Part shown: positions 1-6,634 of the stretch, one piece after another
Position numbering within the stretch: the first letter of the stretch is position 1
Layout of the letters: each line of letters starts with the position of its first letter
Assembly: GCA_025774865.1 (NCBI GenBank)
Contig: JALGZO010000490.1
Coordinates: forward strand, 1-7,016
DNA from: a bacterium
GTDB lineage: Bacteria > ARS69
DNA length: 7,016 bases
Reading direction: 5' to 3'
Position numbers and translations under genes: made by a program
The notes under the pieces: generated by a model
Told to the model about the DNA's origin: nothing
Seen by the model: the letters and a program-made list of their open reading frames with translations, nothing else
The model's database searches: none

Positions 1-223
1 CTTCGCGAAAACGCGGGCCCTTCTTCGGGCACGGGTAGATCATAGAGTTCAGGTCGAGAATCGAGAGCGCTTCACGGACCTTGCGACAGTAGGGACAGGC
101 TTCGAACTCGTAGAGCTCGAGCGGCCGCTCGGGACGCGGCCCGAGCCGTCCCACGTTCATGCCAGTAGCGAGACGGACCACGGTGGCGAAGGTCGAAAGC
201 GTGAGATCGATCGCGCGGTTCAC
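1..223 (-). CDS. CPYC thioredoxin-fold / glutathione S-transferase N-terminal domain protein, 5' part only
   Basis: The visible 74 residues begin at a GTG (223-221) and run off the left edge without a stop. A purine-rich GGGGGAG lies 4 nt upstream of the GTG and favours this start over the internal Met22. Residues 1-22 look like an amphipathic helix or N-terminal extension. A beta strand (LELYEFEA, about 35-42) then leads into CPYC at 43-46, followed by a helix (RKVREALSIL) and a YPCPK segment with Cys65. The strand-CPYC-helix pattern is that of glutaredoxin and GST N-terminal domains, where the first Cys forms a disulfide or mixed disulfide with glutathione. The phrase around CPYC and YPCPK resembles a family with tandem GST-N domains known from bacteria and plastids; that is recalled, not searched. 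The substrate is unknown. The gene lies 255 nt after the operon and probably has its own promoter. Confidence 0.8.
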   Translation of the reverse strand, partial: MNRAIDLTLSTFATVVRLATGMNVGRLGPRPERPLELYEFEACPYCRKVREALSILDLNSMIYPCPKKGPRFRE

Positions 224-251
224 GGCGCTCCCCCTTCTCGCGGTCCGGGAG

Positions 252-260
252 AGTGTAGCA
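252..260 (-). promoter_or_regulatory. Candidate extended -10 promoter for the CPYC/GST-N gene
   Basis: Read on the minus strand, these bases are TGCTACACT: a TGn extension followed by TACACT, which matches TATAAT at four of six positions. The predicted start point would lie about 20 nt before the GTG at 223, leaving room for the GGGGGAG ribosome site. No convincing -35 box is seen 17 nt upstream, which is tolerable for an extended -10 promoter. This is a motif match only. Confidence 0.3.
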
Positions 261-313
261 GCTCAGAAATGGACCTCGGCGAGCAGGTAGGCGAGGTTCT
301 CCGCATTCCCGAA

Positions 314-335
314 CTCCGATCGGCGGCGACCGGAG
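314..335 (-). other. Stem-loop in the intergenic region
   Basis: The arms 314-322 and 327-335 can pair over 9 positions around a 4-nt loop. In minus-strand RNA one of these is a G-U pair. The stem is GC-rich and stable. The downstream sequence (TTCGGGAATG) is not a U tract, so it is not a canonical intrinsic terminator. It could instead be an RNA 3'-end stabiliser or part of the leader region of the next gene. Confidence 0.35.
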
Positions 336-381
336 CCGAAAGCCGCGTACCTTGTCTTCGAGGGTCACTGCGGCATCTCCC

Positions 382-407
382 GAGTTCGTGTTCGGTGACA
401 AGAACTC
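382..407. repeat. Interrupted 26-bp inverted repeat
   Basis: The half-sites GAGTTC (382-387) and GAACTC (402-407) are perfect inverted copies. After one mismatch, three further positions pair, leaving a 6-nt centre. The element could form a hairpin in RNA or serve as a binding site for a dimeric regulator. It directly abuts the hairpin at 408-434 and lies about 125-150 nt upstream of the candidate promoter at 252-260, so control of that promoter is uncertain. Confidence 0.35.
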
Positions 408-434
408 AGGAAACGGGCTTCTGTGGCCCTTCCT
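408..434 (-). terminator. Possible transcription terminator after the HtrA-like gene
   Basis: Read on the minus strand, AGGAA plus GGGC pairs with GCCC plus TTCCT around a 7-nt loop, with a 2-nt bulge on the 3' arm (9 bp in all). It begins 45 nt after the stop codon of the HtrA-like gene. The following bases, GAGTTCTTGT, contain only a broken T run. Position supports an operon end, but the weak U tract keeps the call tentative. Confidence 0.35.
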
Positions 435-478
435 GCTTTCAATCGGAATCTGTGTAGACCTTTGCGACAGAGTTCAGC

Positions 479-3316
479 CTAGCCCTCGTGGTCGATCCGC
501 TCCCAGCCATCCGGGCCCCGGCGAATCTCGCTGGTGGGCCAGAAGCGCGGATCCGGCTTGAGGGTGACGACCGAGGCCTTGCCGTCGAGATCGAGCGTCT
601 TGATGCGAACCGCGCGGCCGTTCGGTCGATTCGAGGTGGCGGCGAGGAAGGCGTCGAGGTCCTGGATCGGCACGCCGTCGATCTCGACGATGCGGTGGGT
701 CGCGCGCAGGCCCGAGCGGTTCGCCGGCGAGCCGTACCAGAACCAGGAGACGTAGAGACCGATCGGCTCGACGCCCCGCTGGTCCGATACGGCGGGATGG
801 GGCGCCTGGAGAAGCGCCCCCTCCCACAGGAGGAAGCGGTCCGTTCCGCGCCCGCTCTGGGCCGTCGTGCCGACGTCGAGCGTGAGCTCCTCGCCGTTGC
901 GCAGCACCGTCAGGCTCACTCGCTCGGCCTGGGACGCGCGCTCCACCACGGCGAAGGACTCGGCCGGGCGCCCGTTGATCGAGAGGAGCAGATCCCCTTC
1001 GCGGAGGGTCTCGGCCGCGGGAGTCCCGGCGGTTCGCCGCACGACGGTCAATACGCGCCGCCGGCTCTCCTTTCGGCTCTCGATGCGCCGGGCGGCCTCC
1101 TCGCCCAGGCCGCGGTTCCGGGCGTCGGCGAGATTGATCGGCCGCAGCTCGACGCCGAGGCTCCGCCACTCGCGGGAGCGATCCGAGGTGGCGATGTCGA
1201 GCATGTCGACCACGGCGCGCGCCGGAATGCCGGCGAATGTCGACGTCACCCCCCCGTCGTCATCGACCGAGAAGGCCGCCCACAACGCGTACACGCGGCC
1301 CTTCTTGTCCGAGATCACCCCGCCGAGCGTGGCGGCCGAATCCGCCAGCCCGATCAGCTCGATGTTGGTTTCGCGAAAGCGCGGCGGATCGCTGAGCGAG
1401 ATGCGCGGCGCCTCCAGCCGAGAGACGCGAGTCTTTCGCGAGATCAGCCGCTGCAGACTGCTGAGGCCCACCAGCCAGATCTCCTCGCCCAACTCCAGGG
1501 CTTCCGGCCGAAACGTCACACTCCGCACCGGCGTACCGCCGAGCAACGCGGGGTCGTACCGCAACAACGCGACATTGTGAGCCGGATGCACGTAGACGAC
1601 CTCGCCGAAGACCTGGACCGACTCGGCGAACGTGATCTTCACGTCGCCGAGCGCGATGGGAACGGTTTCGCGGTCGACGACCACGAAGCCGCGCTCGGCG
1701 TCTACCACGAGGCCGGTTCCCCGGAAGCGATCCGCGTGAACGCCGTCGATGCCAAAGGGGATGTCGACGTCCACCATCGCGATCGACGGAGCCAGATCGC
1801 GCGCCGGTCGCGTGCCCTCGGCGGGGAAGCTCGTGGTCGCGATCTCGGGGCGCGGCGGCGGAGGTGGCGGCGGTGAGGCCTCGCAGGGCCACTCACCGGT
1901 GGCGTCGTCGCGCCTGCAACGCTTCATCTCGAACCAGAGCCGGTCGACGCTGACGACCGCGACCTCCTCCGTACGGGGCGAGCTCAGGTGGAAGTAGCGC
2001 ACCGGAACCTGCTCGCCGTTGGCGAAAGAGGCCATGCGAACCTCGAACTCGTCGAGCGTCTTCACCCTCTCACCTTCGACCGCGGTGATGACCACGCCGT
2101 GGCTCACGTCGGCGCGCGAGAACATGTACCCCGAGGAAGCGAGGTAGACCCCGCCGACCGGAACGCCGTAGTTGCGGGCCTGTTGATAGGAGAGATCGTG
2201 GGCGACGGCACCGCCCAGCTCGAGGTATTCGGAGGGCGTGATCGCGTGGAGGTCCTGTGCGGAGACGATGATCGAGATCGGTCGGCCGCCACGCTCGACC
2301 TCGATGGGGATCTCCTTGCCGACGTTGTCGTCCAGCAGCGATCCCAGCGGACCGAACTTCGTGACCAGCCTGCCGCCCACGCGCACCAGCACGTCGCCCA
2401 CTTCGAGCTTGTCGTCGGCGGGCCCGCCAGGCACGATTTCCTCCACCACGAGCATGCCGGTGCCGCCGAGATCGCTCCTCCGCACCTCCGCCTCGGTCTC
2501 GGAGCGCAGCCCGAGCCGCCGGACTTCGTCGTAGGGGCGGTAGGCGAAGACGGCCTGCAGCGTTCCCCGCGTCACGGGCTCTCCGCGGCGGATGAGGTCG
2601 AGGGCGCGAACGACGAACTCGAGGGGCAGGTAGAAGCTCGACGAGGCGCTCCGCCTCCCCCCGGCGTTCAGCGCGACCACGTGGCCGTGAACGTCGACCA
2701 CGGGCGACCCCGATGACCCGCCGGACGTGCTCGACGCCGCCTGGTAGTAGAAGGTGTTGAAGTCGTTGTAGCGGAGGTGTCCGTACCTGGGCGCTTCCCG
2801 ATCGAGGCGCGCCAGGGTTCCCGCCAGGATCGACAGCTTCTCGCCGGCGTCGTTCCCCACCACGCGGATCTCGGTGCCGACCCGCGCGTGCTCGGGGACG
2901 AGGCTCAGCTGGCCGGGCGTCATGAATTCGACCTCGGTCGGGTCGTAGCGGACGATCCCGAAGTCGTGGACGGGGTCGCGATAGACGACTTCGACGGGTA
3001 CCTCTTCATGGTCGAGGAATACGGCCTCGATCGTCGCCGGCCCCGGGTTCACGACGTGGCGGTTGGTGACGATGAGGCCGCGCTCCGCGTCGACCACGAA
3101 TCCCGTGGCGAGCTCGTCGGCCTGCATCTCCGTGTCGAAGGAACGGGGCACACTCACCCGCAAGACGACGACCGCGGGGACCACGCGATCCAGGGTCGCC
3201 TGCCAGCGCGGCGTTGAGACGACGTCCCGCGCCGCGGCGGGTGCCGGCGCAGCGAGGCCGGCCGTGACGGCACAGAAGAGAAGCAGTCGCAGCGGCCTAC
3301 GGGGCAACGCCGCCAT
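479..3316 (-). CDS. Exported tandem HtrA-like protein, Nma111/DEG7 type: active protease, 2 PDZ, degenerate protease, 2 PDZ
   Basis: A 945-residue protein. Residues 1-29 form a signal peptide (Arg-rich start, hydrophobic core, Ala-rich end, likely cut near AAA-R30), so it should act in the periplasm. Domain 1 (about 40-245) is a trypsin-like HtrA protease with His87 in TNRHVV, Asp118 in HDFGIV and Ser204 in GSSGSP. PDZ-like regions follow at about 255-350 and 360-460. A linker with seven consecutive prolines (482-488) leads to a second protease-like domain (about 510-710), where the triad positions are Glu550, Asn581 and Gly666, so it should be inactive. Two more PDZ-like regions lie at about 715-815 and 828-920. 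The order and length match yeast Nma111 and plant DEG7 (about 1,000 residues); bacterial DegP is about half this size. The ATG overlaps the ribE end by 20 nt. GGGGAG is only 2 nt from the ATG, so TTG at 3307 (11-nt spacing) is an alternative start. Substrates are unknown. Confidence 0.9.
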   Translation of the reverse strand: MAALPRRPLRLLLFCAVTAGLAAPAPAAARDVVSTPRWQATLDRVVPAVVVLRVSVPRSFDTEMQADELATGFVVDAERGLIVTNRHVVNPGPATIEAVFLDHEEVPVEVVYRDPVHDFGIVRYDPTEVEFMTPGQLSLVPEHARVGTEIRVVGNDAGEKLSILAGTLARLDREAPRYGHLRYNDFNTFYYQAASSTSGGSSGSPVVDVHGHVVALNAGGRRSASSSFYLPLEFVVRALDLIRRGEPVTRGTLQAVFAYRPYDEVRRLGLRSETEAEVRRSDLGGTGMLVVEEIVPGGPADDKLEVGDVLVRVGGRLVTKFGPLGSLLDDNVGKEIPIEVERGGRPISIIVSAQDLHAITPSEYLELGGAVAHDLSYQQARNYGVPVGGVYLASSGYMFSRADVSHGVVITAVEGERVKTLDEFEVRMASFANGEQVPVRYFHLSSPRTEEVAVVSVDRLWFEMKRCRRDDATGEWPCEASPPPPPPPRPEIATTSFPAEGTRPARDLAPSIAMVDVDIPFGIDGVHADRFRGTGLVVDAERGFVVVDRETVPIALGDVKITFAESVQVFGEVVYVHPAHNVALLRYDPALLGGTPVRSVTFRPEALELGEEIWLVGLSSLQRLISRKTRVSRLEAPRISLSDPPRFRETNIELIGLADSAATLGGVISDKKGRVYALWAAFSVDDDGGVTSTFAGIPARAVVDMLDIATSDRSREWRSLGVELRPINLADARNRGLGEEAARRIESRKESRRRVLTVVRRTAGTPAAETLREGDLLLSINGRPAESFAVVERASQAERVSLTVLRNGEELTLDVGTTAQSGRGTDRFLLWEGALLQAPHPAVSDQRGVEPIGLYVSWFWYGSPANRSGLRATHRIVEIDGVPIQDLDAFLAATSNRPNGRAVRIKTLDLDGKASVVTLKPDPRFWPTSEIRRGPDGWERIDHEG
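1853..1873 (-). repeat. Seven-codon proline run encoding the linker between the two HtrA halves
   Basis: Seven consecutive CCN codons (five CCG, one CCA, one CCT) encode Pro482 to Pro488 of the HtrA-like protein. The mixed codons suggest selection for a stiff proline linker rather than a recent slippage product. It marks the boundary between the catalytic half and the degenerate half. Confidence 0.85.
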
Positions 3317-3917
3317 CGCTCCCCGGGACGATTCGATCGAGATACTGCTTCACGTACTTGCCCAGTACGTCCGCCTCGAGGTTGACGCGGTCTCCGACCC
3401 GCCGCTCCCCGAGCGTGGTGCGTTGCAGGGTCAGGGGTATCAACGCCACGTCGAAGCCCGTCTCGCGCGCGCCCACCACCGTGAGGGAGACCCCGTCGAC
3501 CGCCACCGAGCCCTTCGACACCAGGAACTGCGAGATCTCGCTTCCGCATTCCACGTAGAGGCGGACGTCGTCGCCGTCGCGCGCCATGTCGCATACGCGC
3601 CCGACACCGTCGACGTGTCCCTGCACGATGTGGCCGTCGAGCCGGCCGCCCGCGCGCAACGCGCGTTCGAGGTTCACGCGAGATCCCGGCGCGAGGTCGC
3701 CGAGCGCGGTCTTCTCCAGCGTCTCGCGCACGGCGTCGAAGTGGATCTCGGCACCGTCCACACCGGTGACCGTGAGGCAGGTGCCGTTCACCGCCACGCT
3801 GTCGCCAACCTCGAGCTCGCCCGCGAGGGTCGCGGCCTCGATCGCGAGCCGGGTGAGTTCACCATGCGGCTCGATGGTCGCGATTTCGCCCATGATTTCG
3901 ATGATTCCCGTGAACAC
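3297..3917 (-). CDS. ribE: Riboflavin synthase, alpha subunit
   Basis: Cytosolic riboflavin synthase converts two molecules of 6,7-dimethyl-8-ribityllumazine to riboflavin and a pyrimidinedione, the last step of riboflavin synthesis. The 206 residues have the usual length and the diagnostic N-terminus MFTGIIE. Two lumazine-binding barrels lie at about 1-88 and 97-187: NGTCLTV (Cys47) in the first, and QGHVDG (His101), DGVSLTV (Ser144) and EADVLGKY (Asp183) in the second. These correspond to positions studied in the E. coli enzyme. The C-terminal helix, about 188-196, fits the trimerisation helix. The start is GTG (3917-3915) with GAGGG close upstream, 12 nt after thrC. The end overlaps the HtrA-like gene by 20 nt. 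No ribD, ribBA or ribH neighbour is present, and the 12-nt gap leaves no room for an FMN riboswitch. The gene is called ribE or ribC depending on the organism. Confidence 0.96.
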   Translation of the reverse strand: MFTGIIEIMGEIATIEPHGELTRLAIEAATLAGELEVGDSVAVNGTCLTVTGVDGAEIHFDAVRETLEKTALGDLAPGSRVNLERALRAGGRLDGHIVQGHVDGVGRVCDMARDGDDVRLYVECGSEISQFLVSKGSVAVDGVSLTVVGARETGFDVALIPLTLQRTTLGERRVGDRVNLEADVLGKYVKQYLDRIVPGSDGGVAP

Positions 3918-3929
3918 GACGCCCTCGCG

Positions 3930-5279
3930 CTATCCGTAGAAACGCTGCTCGATCTGACGCAGCATCTCGTCTCGGACCTTCTCGTACTTTGCCGGGAGCT
4001 CGATCGGGGGGTTCGGGATCTGCGACTCGACGCCCTCGAGCTCCATCTGGTGGTAGCGCACCTTGAAGTCGACGAACTTGAGGCCGTGCGCCGTCGAGAT
4101 GACGATCACGCGCTCGCCCTTCGCGATCGTCCCGGACTTCACGAGCTTCTCCATGGCGGCCAGCGCCACGCCGGTGTGGGGGCAGTTGAACAGCCCCGTG
4201 CGGTCCCCCCGGGCACAGGCGTCGGCGATCTCGGCCTCGCTGGCCTGTTCCACGATGCCGCCGTGACGCTGCAAGGCGCTGATCGCCTTCTCGATGGACA
4301 CGGGGTTGCCGATCTGGATCGCCGTGGCGATGGTCGAACGAGCGGCGATCGGCTCGAACACCCTGAAGTCCTTCCGGTAGGACAGGTAGAGGGGATTCGC
4401 GGACTCCGCCTGGGCGCAGACGATCCGGGGCGTGCGATCGATGAGGCCGAGGTCGAACATCAGATCGAACCCCTTGGCGAGGGCCGAGACGTTGCCGAGG
4501 TTGCCGCCGGGAATCACCACCCAGTCGGGCACCTCCCAATCGAATTGCTCGACGATCTCGATGCCGACGGTCTTCTGGCCCTCGATGCGCAGACTGTTCA
4601 TCGAATTGGCGAGGTAGATCCCGTCCTTTTGCGAGATCTCCTTGACGATCTCCATGCAGCCGTCGAAGTCGGTGTCCAGCGCGAAGACGATGGCGCCGTT
4701 GGCCACGGGCTGAATCAGCTGGGCGACCGAGACCTTTCCCCGCGGCAGGAAGACGATCGCCGGAATGCCCGCAGCCGCAGCGTAGGCCGACAGCGCGGCC
4801 GAGGTGTCGCCGGTGGACGCGCACGCGACGGCGGGGATGTTCTTCCCGCGCGAGATCATCTCCTTGACCATCGAGACGAGCACCGTCATGCCCAGGTCCT
4901 TGAAGGACCCGGTGTGGGTGTTGCCGCACTGCTTGATCCAGAGATCGGCGATACCCAGCTCCTCGCCATAGCGCTCGGCCCAGTAGAGGTTCGTGTGTCC
5001 CTCGAACATCGAAACGACGTTGTCATTCGCGATGTTGGGGAGCACCCACTCCTTCTTTCCCCAGACACCCGAACCGTATGGAAAATCGTTCACGAGGTTG
5101 CGCTGCCGGAAGAGCGACTTCCAATCCTCCGCCGAGGTCTTGCGCAGCTCGTCCTTGTCGTGGACGACCTCCAGCAGCGCTCCGTCGCTGGCCTGGTAGA
5201 CGATCTCGTCCAGCTCGAAGCGCTCGTTCGGGTCGTGAATGCTCTGGAACCAGGAGTGGTAGAACGGCTTCTCGGACAC
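3930..5279 (-). CDS. thrC: Threonine synthase, plant-type class
   Basis: This PLP enzyme converts O-phospho-L-homoserine to L-threonine and phosphate, the last step of threonine synthesis. Of the 449 residues, the PLP-binding Lys is K127 in HTGSFKD (122-128). PGGNLGN (257-263) is the PLP phosphate loop, and [13 protein letters not shown] (154-166) is the conserved active-site helix region. The protein has an N-terminal part ([15 protein letters not shown], about 67-81; [14 protein letters not shown], about 92-105) and a core that closely follow the plant threonine synthases as I recall them, rather than the E. coli ThrC layout. The start is GTG 5279-5277, because GAGGAG (5293-5288) precedes it by 8 nt; an upstream ATG at 5372 would run 31 codons into hom with unrelated basic sequence. 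It begins 2 nt after the hom stop, so translation is probably coupled. Confidence 0.96.
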   Translation of the reverse strand: MSEKPFYHSWFQSIHDPNERFELDEIVYQASDGALLEVVHDKDELRKTSAEDWKSLFRQRNLVNDFPYGSGVWGKKEWVLPNIANDNVVSMFEGHTNLYWAERYGEELGIADLWIKQCGNTHTGSFKDLGMTVLVSMVKEMISRGKNIPAVACASTGDTSAALSAYAAAAGIPAIVFLPRGKVSVAQLIQPVANGAIVFALDTDFDGCMEIVKEISQKDGIYLANSMNSLRIEGQKTVGIEIVEQFDWEVPDWVVIPGGNLGNVSALAKGFDLMFDLGLIDRTPRIVCAQAESANPLYLSYRKDFRVFEPIAARSTIATAIQIGNPVSIEKAISALQRHGGIVEQASEAEIADACARGDRTGLFNCPHTGVALAAMEKLVKSGTIAKGERVIVISTAHGLKFVDFKVRYHQMELEGVESQIPNPPIELPAKYEKVRDEMLRQIEQRFYG

Positions 5280-5281
5280 GG

Positions 5282-6616
5282 CTAGAGCTCCTCTTCGATG
5301 CGAACGAGGACCGTGGGCGCGGTGACGTCGTCGAGCCGGTCGATGATCTCGAGGGCGCTTCGAATCGCCCACTCCCGCGCCGGGTGGGTCATGATCAGCA
5401 CTGGAACGGATCCCGCCGAATCGGCCCTCTCCTTCTGGATCACGGACTCGATACTGATCTCGCGCTCGCCGAGCACGCTGGTGATGTGCGCCAGCACGCC
5501 GGGCCGATCGACGGCCGTAAACCGCAGGTAGTAGCGCCCCACGATCTCGCCCATCGGGATCAGTGGCTTGGGCCCGAGCTCGCCGGGAAGGTACGAGAGC
5601 GGCGCGACCCGCCCCGCGCCACCGCGCCGGACCTCGCGTGCGATCTCGATGAGGTCGGAAACGAGGGCACTCGCCGTGGGGAGCTCGCCCGCTCCCGCCC
5701 CGTAGAAGAGGGTCCGACCGACGATGTCCCCGGTGACCGCCACGGCGTTCATGGCGCCGTCCACGTTGGCGAGCAGACTCGTCGCCGGAATCATCGTGGG
5801 GTGAACGCGCGGCTCGATGCGCTCCGACCCGTCCTCGCCGCGGCGCGCCTTGGCGATGCCGAGCAGCTTGATGCGGAAGCCGAGCTCCCTCGCCGCGTCG
5901 AAGTCGATGGGGGCGAGGTCTGAAATCCCCTCGGTCGGAACTTCCTTGTAGGTGAGCTCCGCCCCATAGGCCATGGCGACGAGCAGCGTCAGCTTGTGCG
6001 CGGCATCGATCCCCTCGATGTCGAAGGTCGGATCCGCTTCGGCGTATCCCAGGTCCTGGGCCCTCTTGACGACCACGTCGAAGGCCTCACCGGTCTTCTC
6101 CATCTCGGTGAGGATGTAATTCGTCGTTCCGTTCATGATGCCGTGGACGCTCTCGATCCGGTTCGCGTTGAGCCCCTCGCGCAGAGAGCGGAGGATCGGG
6201 ATCCCTCCTCCCACGCTCGCCTCGAAGGCAACCTCGACGGACTGGCGCGCCGCCGCGTCGAAGATCTCCTTCCCGTGAAGGGCGAGAAGGGCCTTGTTGG
6301 CCGTGGCCACGTGCTTGCCCGCGTCGATCGCTCCGAGAATCAGCTTCCGGGCGAAGTCGTAGCCACCGACGAGCTCGACCACGATGTCGACCTCCGGATC
6401 GCGGATCAAGCCGTCGGAATCGGCGTCGAAGCGCAGGTGCGAGACGTCCACGCCTCGATCGGTCGCCGTGTCGATGTCCGCGATCCGCACCAGCCGGAGC
6501 GGAAAGCCGAGGCGTTGCTCGATCACCTCGGCGTTGCGCTGGAGCACCTTGACGACGCCGGCTCCGATGGTGCCGAAACCGACCAGTCCAATGCCGACGG
6601 GTTTCCTCTCAGTCAT
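5282..6616 (-). CDS. hom: Homoserine dehydrogenase with C-terminal ACT domain
   Basis: Reduces L-aspartate 4-semialdehyde to L-homoserine with NAD(P)H, the branch step toward threonine and methionine; cytosolic. At 444 residues it has the usual size of the monofunctional enzyme, with no aspartokinase fused. The Rossmann motif is G13-F-G15-T-I-G18. TANK with Lys108 follows GKHVA. GYAEADP (190-196) leads to Asp204 and Lys208, the pair matching the catalytic Asp and Lys known in the yeast enzyme. An ACT domain spans about 362-440 ([17 protein letters not shown] onward), which in this family is the usual site of threonine feedback. The ATG at 6616 is preceded by GGAG only 2 nt away, a weak ribosome site. 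Coupling to the aminotransferase stop 18 nt upstream may help. thrC follows after 2 nt. Confidence 0.97.
   Translation of the reverse strand: MTERKPVGIGLVGFGTIGAGVVKVLQRNAEVIEQRLGFPLRLVRIADIDTATDRGVDVSHLRFDADSDGLIRDPEVDIVVELVGGYDFARKLILGAIDAGKHVATANKALLALHGKEIFDAAARQSVEVAFEASVGGGIPILRSLREGLNANRIESVHGIMNGTTNYILTEMEKTGEAFDVVVKRAQDLGYAEADPTFDIEGIDAAHKLTLLVAMAYGAELTYKEVPTEGISDLAPIDFDAARELGFRIKLLGIAKARRGEDGSERIEPRVHPTMIPATSLLANVDGAMNAVAVTGDIVGRTLFYGAGAGELPTASALVSDLIEIAREVRRGGAGRVAPLSYLPGELGPKPLIPMGEIVGRYYLRFTAVDRPGVLAHITSVLGEREISIESVIQKERADSAGSVPVLIMTHPAREWAIRSALEIIDRLDDVTAPTVLVRIEEEL
5288..5293 (-). promoter_or_regulatory. Ribosome binding site that decides the thrC start
   Basis: GAGGAG on the minus strand lies 8 nt before the GTG at 5279 and inside the last codons of hom. 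It is the best Shine-Dalgarno match among the gene starts here. It fixes a GTG start that makes the protein begin [10 protein letters not shown], which fits the family, instead of a longer ATG form overlapping hom. Confidence 0.75.
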
Positions 6617-6634
6617 GTCTCCGCTCGCTCGCGC

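Noticed and set aside
72-401. A 109-codon open frame on the minus strand across the intergenic region
   Set aside because: It overlaps the CPYC/GST-N gene in another frame, is Arg-rich, and runs through the stem-loop region. The GTG-started frame at 1-223 has a clear domain.
224-478. A small gene in the intergenic region
   Set aside because: The short frames here have no consistent ribosome site or family-like sequence and overlap the stem-loops; I see no support for coding.
488-1876. A 462-codon open frame on the plus strand
   Set aside because: It is antisense to the second half of the HtrA-like gene, has biased Arg/Asp/Gly composition and no recognisable domain.
3918-3929. FMN riboswitch before riboflavin synthase
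   Set aside because: The gap to thrC is only 12 nt, too short for the element, and the sequence just upstream is thrC coding.
3859-4929. A 356-codon open frame on the minus strand
   Set aside because: It is a shifted frame inside thrC with very high Arg content and no family features; thrC is the real product.
3063-5285. A 740-codon open frame on the plus strand
   Set aside because: It lies antisense to thrC, ribE and the start of the HtrA-like gene, which are all strongly recognised. Its product is rich in Arg, Asp, His and Leu with no family signal, as expected for the reverse strand of GC-rich genes.
5280-5372. An upstream ATG (5372) extending thrC by 31 codons
   Set aside because: The extension overlaps hom, is Arg/His-rich and unlike the family. 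The GTG at 5279 has a good GAGGAG site at 8 nt.
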